Source of the DNA: Escallonia rubra
Lineage: Eukaryota; Streptophyta; Magnoliopsida; Escalloniales; Escalloniaceae
NCBI GenBank assembly: GCA_033065855.1
Contig: JAVXUO010003166.1
Coordinates: forward strand, 62,001 to 126,000
Length of the DNA: 64,000 nucleotides
Reading direction: 5' to 3'
The notes beneath the pieces were generated by a model. That model did no database searches and had not been told where the DNA came from. It saw only the letters and a program-made list of their open reading frames with translations. The position numbers were made by a program, and so were the translations under genes. Below are positions 50,644 through 62,877 of the stretch, piece after piece; position 1 is the first letter of the stretch, and each line of letters starts with the position of its first letter.

Positions 50644-51690
50644 GCCCAACCATGGAATCAAAGCAACGACAGTTCCGCTTTTTATTAAAACCACACCGTA
50701 AACGCGTTGTCGCGTAAAATGTCGCTAAATGTTTGTTTATACTAAAATACTATTCATATGAATTTGTCATCAGCCTATTTTTTTTACAATTATTTTTTGA
50801 CGAAACATATTCCAAAATATATTAGCCACACTTTTTGTTACAACATTGCAACAGAAAGTTTGGAGCAATATTCCTCTGGCCAAAATATGACAAGGATTTT
50901 CTAGTGTACAACATGTCTACTGTAACAGCTTTAACGATAAAAAATTACAAGTAAAAATATTTTGTCGCTGTTGTTTAAATTTGAGACAGTCTTTTGTTGC
51001 TAGAAAATGTTCAGTTATATTTTTTTATCACAGCGGAACTAGGTGATGTCCGGCAGAAAATATTAACACATAAAAACAACAAAACTCAAAAGAGACAAAA
51101 GTCAAAACTATGCAAAAGTTGTAAATAATTTTTACAAATAAAAGTTGTCGACACGAACACATAGTCAAACTTGTTTTGACTAATTTTTTTTTTTTTTTTT
51201 AGCAGTAAATCACGATCCAAAGAAAACAAATTAAAAGAGGTCATGTAATGCCACAAATTGCATAGTTAAAACCAAAATTCAAACTCACCAGAGCAGCCCC
51301 TATATGGATTCACCCCTATATGGATTCACCGAATGTATACATTAGCCGCAAGCGGGGGTAAAAAGTATTATACTGAAATTTATTACTTTTTATGACATAA
51401 GAGTTAAATTTAATGGCGGAGGGAGCAGGTAGTCGGTATCAACGAAAAAGGTAACTACTGCGCCTAAAAAACAGGACTCGATTAAACATATGGGGTTATA
51501 AAGTTGAATTAGAAGGAATGTAATGTGTATAACCCTTACCTCAATCACGCAATACGATTTGGAAAATTGCGTAATCTTCCGAAAATTTGAAACCTAATAG
51601 TTAGATCAACCACTAATATGAAAATCTTCAAATGACAATCTATATTGATTCAAATCCTCCTTTTAATCGAAGTGAGTTTAGAATTACTTA

Positions 51691-52247
51691 GGGGTTGTAC
51701 GTTTACCCAATTTCGTTTTTCATTTTTTTACAATGATTATGAAAAAGATACATTTTTTGTGTACTTTTATCTTTTTCTAGTTTCGTTTTAGATAAAAAAA
51801 TCCAAACAATAGCGAAAAAAATGAAAACACTTTTCACCTTTTTTCGAAAAAATTGAACTCAATGTAAAAAAAAACCAAAAAAGTCTTCTCACAATCTGAC
51901 ACAACAGATTCCTGCTCCCTCCCTCTCTTTCTCTCTCCGCTAGCACGACCATGGCACCACCCGCGTTATGAGGAAGATCGTTGGAGATGGGGGTGCTAGA
52001 TGGGGCTTGTTAGAAAGGGCAGAGTGGGGGGGGGGGGGAGGGTGTGGGTCATGTAGGGTATATATTATAATTAATAAGGATACAAGTAGAAAAGTGAAAA
52101 TGAAAATTATATAAGTACACAAATCCGACAAAAAAAGTAGCTAATTTTTTTTGTGAAAATATTAAAAGTATAAGAATGAATTTTCTAACTGAAAACGAAA
52201 ATTATGAAAATGAAAACAGAAAACAAATACCGTAAACGTACGAGCCC
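51691..52247. mobile_element. Tourist/Harbinger-like MITE
   Basis: A 557-bp element with inverted ends ggggttgtacgtttaccc and (reverse complement) gggctcgtacgtttacgg, flanked by tta on both sides (51688-51690, 52248-52250), the usual PIF/Harbinger target. In copy 1 the right end survives near 42193, but the left end was removed at 41235. The core has a G/GT-rich patch (52027-52043). Confidence 0.6.
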
Positions 52248-55200
52248 TTACCAATTGTGAGTAGAAATTTGCAATCCTAAAAAATCCTAGGTTTCTCTTT
52301 CTTCTATCTCTCTGAAGACCAAACTCAATTTATCGACAAAAAATAACTGACTATTCTTTACATTCTCTAAACTTGGTAAATAATTCAAAAGACCCCTAAA
52401 GATATGTTACTTATTCAAGAGTATCCCACAATATTATTAAAACTACAAAAGTAGTCCAAAAATTAAAATAATTAACTATACAATATTTGGGGTTTTACAT
52501 TTACCCTTTTTACACTTTTTTAATTTTATTTTTTTCTCCACATTTAAATCTCTACCAACTCATTTTCTCTTTTTTGACCCACTTATTTACATTTTTTTAT
52601 TCATTTCTCTCACATTTAACACTCTACTAACCCATTTTCTCTTTCATGGCCCACTTTCTTCCTCTCCTCTCTCTAAATGGTAGAATGAAAAACACACAAT
52701 ATATCACTTAACATCCTTAATCTATGTGCAAAAAAAAGTTGATCAAATTACGTAGGACGGAGGGAGTATTACCTTTGCCCATAGTATGTTGAACAAATGA
52801 AGTGCCTAACGAAGAGCTCAATCCACATCGACAAAGGAAATACCCGATAAACTATTTATATCTAAACAACTTTCTTAGCTAAAAGGATCTAACTATCCGA
52901 TGATAGATCATCTGAAAAATTCAACCAAGAAGCAGGAGAATCATTCTGTGAAACAAGTTTCTCGTATAAGGAGATCTGAAGAAGATTTCTTTCACATCTG
53001 GCACACGACCAGTGCAGCTTTCAAAGTGTTGTGTATCCCTTTCCTACCAAAGACAACACCAATAGCATATTATGGGGTAATTATGCAACAAACTCGCCAA
53101 GATAGCTTGTTTACAAAATTTTGCATGTATTAGGCTCTTAACTTGCGGCATGAAACTTAAAAATTGTTGTGAAGGTTTCAAAAAATTTGAAGTTTTTGTT
53201 TCATGTTTGCCAGTTCGCGACAGTTCCTGGGGTTCATTGGCAGTGGGGCAGATCTCCTCACCTTTATTAGCATAAGATCTCAGTTGGGTCGTTAGTGCTT
53301 GAGTGGAAGTAGAACATATGTGTATATTTAGTTGTTGCTTATAGTTTGTTTTTACTCGGACATTATTGTTAGGGAGTGTGATGCTGTTTCTATGGCGGAG
53401 ACTAGCTAGCTCAAGGAGACAAGCCGAAGAAATCAAGGACAAGAAAAGAGCAAGGAACCATAGAAGGACATGAGTCGTGTCACATAAACAGGGCCATGTG
53501 GTTTGACTCCCATGAACTTAGATTCCGTTTATAGCTGTATGTTAATCTTGTACATAGAGAACACACAGTTTGATGAACAGAAAAATAGAGTTAATCAAGT
53601 CAAGGCATCACCAAATAGATGCCACATTTTAATGGATGATAGAACATCTAATAAAACACGATAAAGCAGCACGGGGTCCGAAGGATGCCCTTTATGGAGT
53701 TCGTGGATTTGACCGATAGGTCAGTGATAAATGTGAGGGCTCTGGAGTCGATTAACTAACTGAAGATCTGGCTTTTGCCATCCTGCTAAATTTTCGGTGG
53801 AGTCTAGCTCATCTTGTTGGTGTGGCTTCTGTATTGGCTCTGATTTAACGCGTGAAAGGGCATGGTGATGAACTTATGTTCTTGGTGGATGATTACACTT
53901 GAAGTTCAACTGCCTATTTATGCTACTCTACCTTCTCAATGGTTGGTGGTGATCAATCCTTTTTAATGGCTACCATTACAGTTCTAGAAATTCCCCAAAA
54001 ATTAGCTAGTTAACTACCAGTTTCCCAACCTTTTTGGATTGTTCTACCATTACACAAATATACAAGGTAATCCCCGATTATCCTAGAACATTCCAGAGTC
54101 CTTTCAAATCAAACATCCATGTAAGCGCATGCATGTCATTCTGTAGGGAGAAACGTCCAAAATTGGGCGGGTCGTGATATACAGCTCCACTATGCGCGGT
54201 TAGGATATTTTTTTTAAAAAAGAACTTGATTTCAACTTGGAGATGTCGTTGATCATAGACCTCTTTGCAGTAGTCTCTATCATAGCCAAAATATTGTCTC
54301 AAGATTTTTAGAAAATAAAGCAGTAAGGGAGAAAACTTGAAATAGACTAAGCCGAATGTGTTGTACTCTGTCCTTAAGACAACATTTTCTCCCTTATATT
54401 CTTCTTAGGGTTGCAGCAAATCTGCCTCCCAAGATAAAACAGGTGACCATTTATTGATCACAGCAGAAAACAATCAATAGGCAAAAATTTAAGAGAGAGA
54501 GAGAGCAAGAGAGAAATTCGAGTGAATAGTGAGTCTAACCATCAACTTTATTTATAGACACCAACAGGTACCTTCAACAGGTGTGACAGTTAAATGACTC
54601 TGCAGATGTCATTTAACATTCACAATCTACAGACACGGTAAACATATGTAACCTTTGAACTGAAAGACACCATGAACAAGTGTCATTAAGGAAGGATTTT
54701 ACTTTTATATTTATTGTCGAATAGATTTTGCTTTAAATTTTATTTTGGAGTTTGTATAGGAGTAATTGAGGTCAATGCAACTGTTTTAATCCGGTGTGAC
54801 ATGTATTGATGTTTCGTGGAGACTTATTCTTAGATGCTCTGGATAATTTGTGATTTTCTGCCTTTGTTTATTTGAAACTAACGCTAAAAAAAAATCAGGG
54901 CGTTATACGGTGCACCTCACATGTGCGAGTACATGGCCATGAATACCATGTGTTTATAGAACAATATGGTATGTCACATAGCCACTTAAATACCCTTAAT
55001 ATTTTCATTTCTCAAGTAATGTGGGAACCCACATTATGACCTTTTCCAACTTTATTAAATGTCAATCTAACCAATCAATCAAATTGATTGATTGTTTTTT
55101 TCCATTAAACCTTGTAGAAAAAAGTTCAATAAGGTAAGGTCCAAAAATTTCCAACATAAGTTACTCAAGTTAGGAGTAGTGTTTATTTCCATAAGATAGT

Positions 55201-55383
55201 ATAAAGGTTGTATGTGGCAAGAAGTAATTTTGGGATGCCAAGTGCTACTTCTAGCAAACGTTAGGGTTTGTGGTAACATGTACCTTATAAGCATGGAGGG
55301 AAGTGCCGAGTTAGTCGTCAGGGGTTCAGTTTAATGCAAACCATTAAAGACAAAGGTAGCTTTTGTCTAATATTCATTGAGGG

Positions 55384-55668
55384 TTCCTTGACAATTTAAT
55401 TCTGAATCTAGTACATCGGCTGCTGCACGAAAATCTTGTATGTCACTGAGCTTTGAACAATTGCTTCTTTTTCGTTCTGCCAAATTTTCTGATGCGTTAG
55501 TCCAAATTAATAATGGCAGGATTGCAGGGTTCCTTGACAATTTACTTCTGAATCTGGTACGTCGGCTACTGCATGAAAATCCCGTATGTTACTGAGTTGA
55601 AACAGTTGTTCCTATTTCGTTCTATCAAATTTCTTATGTGTTAGTCCAAATTAATAATGGCAGGAGAG
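55384..55668. repeat. 145-bp tandem duplication, inside copy 2
   Basis: Counterpart of 45127-45412, with the same two units in the same order. Confidence 0.85.
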
Positions 55669-56071
55669 ACGCCTAACAACATATGCGCTACGACGTCCAT
55701 ATTTTATTGACAGCTCCAGGTACTCTTTTACCTTTGACCCCAAAAAATAAGGGATCTCTTCATTGTATTCTACCTATTGGGTGTGGCAACCGTAGGGGCT
55801 CTTTTCGAGCTCATTTCCGGCCATGGGTTACCAGACGTGGGTTTTGGATTTTCAGTTAAAAAGTCCTCACCTTCGAGCCTTCGCTATGTTTTCTCGGTTC
55901 AATATCAAATTGCTTTCAAACTTGAATTGAGTTTTCACTCATTTTTACATCAAATGACTCTAGGCTCTTTAAGGAAACTATGGCTTCTGGGATCTTATCT
56001 CCATTGACATTTCCCATCATGCTAATGGTAGGAACTGCTGCTTCATATGGGTATTGCCATTTGTTGTCAAC

Positions 56072-56933
56072 CTATGAAGCACGGACACGAATATGACATG
56101 AATGCAGATACACGAATACGACATTTTTAAAAATTTTAGGATACGGGGGCGGCAAGGATACTGCAAATTTTATAAATATTTTTTTAATTATGTACACTTA
56201 ATATTGAATTTTTAAACAATTAAAATCTTAATAATCATAATATATGTGTTTGATATATGTAAAAAGATATCAATATTCCAACCAAAGTAGTGAGTTTTTA
56301 AGTTTAATGAGTTCTTTTGTAAATTTTAAAATTTTCAACCAAATTAGTAAGAATGTGTTAAGTTTAATGCGTTGCTTTATAAATATTAAAATTGTATAGC
56401 TAAACATAATAAAGTTTTTATGTGGCATCACTTTTATTTCTTTGAAGTGCTGGGGTTGATTTATGTAATAACTTAACAATTGGGTTTTTAAATAATATAA
56501 AAAAAAACTTGTGGATGCTAGCTGTCAAAGTCAAAGGTCAGCCACCAACACAGAGAACATCGACAAGACATATCGACTCCTCATCCATCTCTGTTCTTCT
56601 TCTTCTTCTTCTCTGGAAACAAGTGCACGGCGCACTGGGTCGCCGGTAAGTCCCCTTCTCCTTCTTCTGCTTCTACTTCATCTCTCATGTCTCTCCTCTC
56701 AGATTCATTGCCGGTGGTTGTTGGTAGTCGCTAGAGTTTTCGATGGTCGCCGGTGGTCACAGATCTGCCTTTCACAGAGCCGATACGCTCTCGATCCACA
56801 CCCGGTATTTAAGGAAATAAAAATAAATAAATAATGTTGGACACGCACCCACGCCGCACCCGAGGCACACCCATACTCGATGCGTATCAAATGTCGGTGC
56901 TTTACCCTAAGCGTCGCACCGGTGCTTCGTAAC
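56072..56933. mobile_element. TIR element, uninterrupted copy in unit 2
   Basis: 862 bp, from ctatgaagcacggacac to gtgcttcgtaac, with tgtcaac on both flanks (56065-56071, 56934-56940). It is the reference form for the interrupted copy at 45790-47656 and the truncated one starting at 50071. Confidence 0.55.
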
Positions 56934-58849
56934 TGTCAACACGAGGAAGGAAGCTCAGACTTTTGATCCAACTAGTATACGGACCATACAATGCATGGGA
57001 TTTCAAAGTTATGGGATAAAACAACACAGTATAGAGGGTTGTCGAAGACATTGTCTATGAAGCTTTATATATGTGGTATTCTTCCTAGAATCCTCTCTTA
57101 CGTGTTAATATCGTGTCGCTCTCGATGATATGGTATCTACTTGGCTTCATATGAGTAGAAACCACCTAGGTTTGTTAACAATTGTTATTTCTTTGAGAAG
57201 GAATGCGCCTGAGGAAGAACATTAACCATTTGCATGAAGGAAATGCCAAAACCAACAAAGATGTTAAGAAAAAAAAAATTGGTAGAATGGGAATTTCATT
57301 AACTAAGATAATAATGTTCAAACTAAAAAATCATAAAAGAAACTTTGGCCCTCGAAACAGAGTAAAAAAGGTTCAACTAAGAGAGCACAAGCTGATGCTT
57401 GGCCCTAAGCTTACACTAACCAACATGGCATCGAAGGAAAGTGGAAAGTGAAATGATAAGTATTATAATTGGTGGATTTAGAAAATCCAGATCAAGTGGG
57501 CACCATTTCTAGGCCAATGGCAGTTTCCCTAGCTGCAGTAGTTATCATCGAATACAAATGAGGTGGAAAGGGTTCCCAAGGCTGGATTTGATTAATCCGC
57601 AGCTCGAAGGGAAAGTGCATCATCTAGCTGTATTCGACACCCATCGTCAAGCCACAATCCCACCGTATCGGACCCGCATCGGAGATTTCAAACCAAACCA
57701 ACCAATCGGAGGTCAAGTGACAATGACAGAACTGTAAAACTATTTAGATCTGAATGTAGCGACTGGGAGGGAGTAACTTTGCGGCTAAAGGACTTATGGT
57801 GGGAGTGGAGATCGGAGGGTGGAGGTGGGTGGTGGCGAATGGAGGCAAATACTAAATGGGCATAGAGAACCATTCCTATAGACAAAATTCACGCACAAAG
57901 AGATCTCAAGAAGATTTGTTTCACATGTACCACGTGGTAGTTTTTGAGATGACGTTTAGTGTTTCCTACCGCAGACACTACCAAAGTGCTCAAGCAATTT
58001 GTATGAAACATAAATTCTGGTGACATGAAATTGTGCTTATGACTATATGTTCACAGACACGTCTTTTAAATCAAGTAGAATTTTGCTTGATGAGGGCTCA
58101 CAAATCTTATCTATACTACTTAGAGGTGTCAAAGGGCCGGGCTTGGGCCGGCCCAACCCAAGCCTAAGCCCATTGGGCCTGCTGTGGGGCCGGGTCGGGG
58201 CCGGGCCAGTGGGGCTGCCAACCGGGCCGGGCCGGACCGGGCCTGCCGAAGGGAAACCTAGGCCCAGTCCAGGCCCTGGCCCTAGGCCCAATATCTAGGG
58301 CCAGGCTTGGGCCGGGCCCGGGCCCATTTTTTTTTTTTGTTATTCAATTTTAAATTTCATCTCTAGGCAATATTCACAATTTAACGAACCTAATCTTTAT
58401 CCTTTTATTTCATTATAAGTAATATACATATGTATGTATGTATATGATAATAATATTTGTTAGCCATTATATTTTTTATTATATGTTAAACATTTTCATA
58501 CTTTTCTTGGTGAGCTTTATTAATAAAATCTTAACACATAACAATTTATATAGAAAAATAATAAATGTGTTCATAGGCCCTCCTCCTTTTATCCGGGCTT
58601 GGGACCGGCTGCTTGTAAACAAACAGGCGAAGTTACCTATTTTTTTATATATACGAAAAATATATATCTTGCTTGTAAAAATTTATTTTATATATATGGA
58701 AAAAAAGTATATTTTGTGAAAAAAATTATTCTTAAAACTCTAACAATCAAAATAATAACGCATGTCTATCCAAAATATCAGCAATCAAAGATCAAGAAAT
58801 CTGCAACGTCAACCAAAAGGATCAAAAGAGGAAAATAAAAACAAATTAC

Positions 58850-61126
58850 CTAATCATCCGGAAGTACTTCAATATCCGAGTCACTGCTCTTCCTATCATC
58901 AATCGGTTTATCTTGCTCGCGGTAATTCGCATCAAGATAATCCTTCCAACATACACATAGCTCGAGCGACTCGGGGTTAAGACGACTCCTCCTGTCATCC
59001 AAAACCCTCCCGCTTGCTGAAAATGCCGACTCTGAAGCAACCGTGGAGGCTTGCACTGGCAGTACATCCCGTGCAATTTGGGATAAAGTTTTATACATGT
59101 TTTGATTTTGTTTCCAAAAATTTAACAAATTAAAATTAACCTGTTCGTGCCTTGATAAATCAGAATAATGATCAGTATTTGCATATACACCAATCTCATT
59201 AAAAGAGGAAAAATTATACGAGCCTCCCGAATTAGAAGTACCTTCACCTGGTAGTTGTCTTGCTACTAGATGTTCAAAGCCTTGAAGGTATGGTGCATAA
59301 TACCTCTCAGCAGTGGATGATGATGTAGCTCGCCCGCGCACGTCAGCAGAATTACGATAGAGGTTGAACAAGTCCTCAAACCTCTTGCTCACTTTTGTTG
59401 TGAGCAAGGTTGTGTCATCTGCTGTGTAGCGAATTAATTTCGATATCTCTTGTATCGAGGCGTTCACGCCATGCAACTTTAACCTAGGATCTAAACAAGT
59501 AGCCACAGTAAAAATAGCAGGCAGTTTACTCCAATATTTATTAAATTTTTGATCCATCACTTCTACTATTTCCCTAAAGGGTCCTATATATCTCCATTTT
59601 GTTAACATTATAGCCATCTTCAGAATTTCTATTACAGCGAGAGGAGAGGTGGGATAGTACGTACCAGACAATAAATTGGTAGACGTGTAGAATACCTCCA
59701 AAAATTCAGCTAGGTATTTGGCCATCTGCCATTCCTCCTGAGTTGGCAAGCCGGCTGGGAACTGGGTTAGTAGAAAATGCGTATAGACTTCTTGGTATGC
59801 TAGAATGTGTAAGAGCATGTGGTATGTAGAGTTCCACCTGTGGACCACATCTGTAACTGCTCTCCTGCGAGGCATATTATATTGAGAACACAACGTTTTA
59901 AATTGTTGTGTTCTCAAACTCGAGCCATTAACATACGCTGTCATACCCCTCATTTTGAGCAGAATATCTTCTGCAGCAGCTAAACCATCTTGAACAATTA
60001 AATTAATAATGTGACAAACACAGCGAACATGAAATAATTCACCATGAAGTACAGGTTGAAGCGTGTCCTTTAAAGCTGCAACAGCAGCTTTATTATTAGA
60101 AGCATTATCAAAACTAACACTCATAATCTTATCCTTAATTTTAAATGTGGTGCATGCTTTTAATATAAGAATAGCAATGTTCATTCCATCGTGCGGATAA
60201 GGGAAGTACTCGAAAGCGATGATTCTCTTGTGCATAACCCAATCTGCATCAATCCAATGAGCGGTCACACAAGAATAACTAACAAAAGTATAAGGAGATT
60301 GCCAAATATCAGAAGTAAGACTAACTTTACCGTTAAATTTATCGAAATAATCGATAAGGCGTGCTTTAGCAGCCTTGTACTGTCGGAGTGCATCGGATCT
60401 AGTTGTGTTTCTAGTAACCATTTTGTACAAAGGTTGGACGTGTGTGTTCATATATCTAGAGTACTTAGGATTATCGGCAAAAGAAAAGGCTTGTTCATCA
60501 TGAATAACAAATTCAGCGAGACCGTCTCTTTGCTCTCGCTGATTATAAACAAATAACTTACCGTCAAAAGATAACTGCGTTTGGGTAGGCTCGACGTGGC
60601 CTTGTCGAGGTGCACACTGAGGATAATGCCTGTTAAGATGTCCATTACCACTACCAGTCGAAAATAATTTAAGACAGTACTTACATTGAGCTTTTCGGGT
60701 GTCGTCCACCGTAACTACGTCGAAATGATTCCAACACTCGGCTTTCTTCTTTTTCCCCCTTTGGACTTCTGGCACGTTATCGGAGGCATTGCTCGGCCCT
60801 TCTTCATCATGACCAGGCATAGGGTTGAGATTATGCAAATGAGTAGTAGCTTCGCCAACCGAGCTGCGTCCTTGACTATAATGCGGGGGGTCTTCATCAG
60901 GCGTGTATTCAAAATCTGGAATGTTTTGATTGAACTCCCAATTGGCTTGGGTATCTATCATAGAGCCTGTACTCATTCGTCCACGAACGAATGGTTGTGT
61001 TGGTGCTTGGATTGGTGTTTCTGATGGCCGTGGCGCTGGCGCTTGTGCTGGTGGTAGTGCTTGCGATGATGATGATTTCTTTCGTGATGACGTTGCACGC
61101 CTCATTTTCTTCAATAATCCAGACAT
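58850..61126 (-). CDS. hAT transposase (BED finger, RICESLEEPER-like)
   Basis: A 758-residue intact frame without introns. Order: a basic, Ser/Pro-rich N-terminus; a BED-type zinc finger at about 126-172 (CKYC at 148-151, HLNRH at 163-167); the RNase-H-like catalytic core with Asp273 (SLTSDIW) and Asp340 (SFDNASNN); the helical insertion; Glu699 (VASESAFS) inside the C-terminal hAT dimerisation domain (about 660-735); an acidic tail. The three acidic catalytic residues of hAT transposases are in place. It cuts and pastes its own element by binding the terminal and subterminal repeats. Domesticated relatives (DAYSLEEPER/RICESLEEPER) lack element ends; here the ends and target duplication are present, so it is a transposon gene. 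Confidence 0.95.
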   Translation of the reverse strand: MSGLLKKMRRATSSRKKSSSSQALPPAQAPAPRPSETPIQAPTQPFVRGRMSTGSMIDTQANWEFNQNIPDFEYTPDEDPPHYSQGRSSVGEATTHLHNLNPMPGHDEEGPSNASDNVPEVQRGKKKKAECWNHFDVVTVDDTRKAQCKYCLKLFSTGSGNGHLNRHYPQCAPRQGHVEPTQTQLSFDGKLFVYNQREQRDGLAEFVIHDEQAFSFADNPKYSRYMNTHVQPLYKMVTRNTTRSDALRQYKAAKARLIDYFDKFNGKVSLTSDIWQSPYTFVSYSCVTAHWIDADWVMHKRIIAFEYFPYPHDGMNIAILILKACTTFKIKDKIMSVSFDNASNNKAAVAALKDTLQPVLHGELFHVRCVCHIINLIVQDGLAAAEDILLKMRGMTAYVNGSSLRTQQFKTLCSQYNMPRRRAVTDVVHRWNSTYHMLLHILAYQEVYTHFLLTQFPAGLPTQEEWQMAKYLAEFLEVFYTSTNLLSGTYYPTSPLAVIEILKMAIMLTKWRYIGPFREIVEVMDQKFNKYWSKLPAIFTVATCLDPRLKLHGVNASIQEISKLIRYTADDTTLLTTKVSKRFEDLFNLYRNSADVRGRATSSSTAERYYAPYLQGFEHLVARQLPGEGTSNSGGSYNFSSFNEIGVYANTDHYSDLSRHEQVNFNLLNFWKQNQNMYKTLSQIARDVLPVQASTVASESAFSASGRVLDDRRSRLNPESLELCVCWKDYLDANYREQDKPIDDRKSSDSDIEVLPDD

Positions 61127-61404
61127 ATTTCACGCTAAACTTTGTAAGAGTAACTAAATACACAAGTATAAAAGTAGTAATAAGAAATAACAATTAAAAG
61201 AATGAACGAGTAACAAATATTAGAGAGTTAGTAATTAAAAAGAATTTAGCAAGACTAGTAATTAATAAACAAGAGTACTAATTAGTAAATACTAGTAGTA
61301 ATTAGCAAGAGTAGTAATTGGAGAGGAAAATAGTAGCAAAGCTTGTTGTGAGAGTAAAAAGAGAGTAAGAAGATTGGTGTGAAAAATTAGAGAGAAATGG
61401 TGTG

Positions 61405-61412
61405 AATTTATA
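61405..61412 (-). promoter_or_regulatory. Likely TATA box of the hAT transposase gene
   Basis: On the minus strand tataaatt lies about 280 bp upstream of the start codon, between the GC-rich subterminal array and the coding frame. Confidence 0.45.
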
Positions 61413-62786
61413 GATTTTAGAAACTTCACAAAAGACCAAAATACCCCTACAAACTATCCGTTTATAGTTGTTGGGGAGGGTAAGAGTGTAAAGGAGTTGA
61501 AAAATATAGGTTAGACAAAAATACCCTCCAAACTAGCCGTTATATAGCTGTTGGGGGGGGTAAAAGTGAAAGTTTGGAAAAGGGGTGGAAGAAAGGGGGG
61601 GAAAAGCAAAAGATTCAAAAAAGGTGGGGCCAAACCCGGGCCGCAGACCGGGCCAAATAACCGGGCCGCAGACCGGGCCAAGCCCGGGCCGGGCCGTTTT
61701 TCAGATTTTTCAAGCCTGGTCCAGGCCCAGGCCCTAGGCCCTATGCATACGGGCCTCTACTGTTCATCGACGGGGCCGGGCCAGAACCGGGCCGGGTCGG
61801 GCCAGCCCGCGGGCCGCCCGGCCCGTTTGACATCTCTAATACTACTTATTAAGCCAAAACTTGGATTGGTGCAACATTTTTTTGGTGTTACATAACTACC
61901 AACTTAGTATGATGACGCTTGCATAACAAGAAAAATATTGAAAAATTACAAAAAATAAAAACTTAAAGGCCATGTTTGGTTTTTACATTTTAAAACAATC
62001 ATATATCCTACTTCAACTTTTAATAAACTTTAATTTAGTAACTTTAATTTTGCTCTTCATAATTTTAAATTCATTACAAAATATATGCAAACTATATTCT
62101 AAAGATCAAGCTTGATATTAAAAAAATATCATATTACTAACTTCGGGTTTGCACACGCATCGAGTGTGCCATGATAACTCGTCAGTTTAGACAACAAAGA
62201 TTAAGTAACTACTCATTGTTCCATGTTTGGCAGTTCACCGAGCAAGCAAGATGATTCAGATGGATCCCACTCCACAACTGTTGGAAATTCGTTGTGTCAG
62301 TTGCTATTGGCGCAAAACTACTGCCTCCGTTGTCGTAAGTTCTCACTTTACTCACTGATTGAACTGCTTGATCTTTTAAGTTATCATTTTGATTCTAACT
62401 CTTATTTTTCCTTTTAAGTCCTTAAAATCTTTCCCTAAATGAACGGCTTGGAATTAAAGGAGAAGAGGTTTCAAAATTGTCAAGTAGTAGAACATATATT
62501 ATACTCCTTCCCTTCGTCTCCTTGAATTTTTCCTCTTTGACTTTTTGCAAATTTCAACAGTATGCAAATAGACATAACGACCTGCAACTGACGGACAGTA
62601 TGAACTGGTTAAAGTCTTCTATCACATTCTTATGAAACTTCGTCCGATCGTTAATCTGTCTATCATCGTTGTAGATTGAATATATTATCTTCAAATCCCC
62701 AACAATGATAAAACTCGTAGAAAAGAAATTTCACCTGATACTAGATAATATCAAATTGGCCCATCTTTTGATTTTATCTAAGCCGA

Positions 62787-62877
62787 ACAAAATCAAGACA
62801 GCCTAGACCAAGTATAGCGAAGCAAAGTCAAGGCAGCCTAGGTCAAGCAAAGCCAAGGCAGCCTAGGCAATGGATAG
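62787..62877. repeat. Short tandem repeats, about 27-bp unit
   Basis: Three imperfect units containing caaggcagcctagg and agcaaag, in the 140-bp stretch of copy 2 that copy 1 lacks (copy C occupies that site in copy 1). Confidence 0.75.

Larger units (their letters stand above)
41235..51431. repeat. Segmental duplication, copy 1
   Basis: From aagatacattttttgtgtac at 41235 to ggcggagggagcagg at 51431 the sequence can be laid in the same order against 51744-63731, typically with a few differences per 60 bases. After removing later insertions (Pack-MULE, an extra 1-kb copy, and a 41425-41890 segment absent from copy 2), the common unit is about 7.8 kb. It holds no intact gene that I recognise. 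Its left end cuts through a MITE that is complete in copy 2. Confidence 0.9.
58121..61838 (-). mobile_element. Complete hAT transposon, 3,718 bp
   Basis: The ends are inverted repeats tagaggtgtcaaagggccgg and (reverse complement) tagagatgtcaaacgggccg, with an exact 8-bp target duplication atactact (58113-58120, 61839-61846); copy 1 shows the empty site near 48735. Both subterminal regions (58121-58330 and 61625-61838) are packed with gggccgg/ccgggcc motifs, the expected transposase-binding arrays. The one gene inside is intact. All parts needed for an autonomous element appear present. Confidence 0.95.

Noticed and set aside
52755-52766. ggacggagggag as a Stowaway MITE end
   Set aside because: The sequence fits a Stowaway terminus, but no matching opposite end was found nearby, and the copy in unit 1 is degraded.
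53044-53442. A 132-codon minus-strand frame in copy 2
   Set aside because: No recognised domain, and copy 1 has indels that break it, so there is no sign of selection for protein.
55777-56007. Frame conserved among the copies at 45600, 49800 and 55800 as a gene
   Set aside because: The frame is interrupted in the first copy and matches no family I know; similarity reflects the DNA duplication.
58043-58298. Pro/Gly-rich open frames on both strands
   Set aside because: They translate the gggccgg subterminal repeats of the hAT element.
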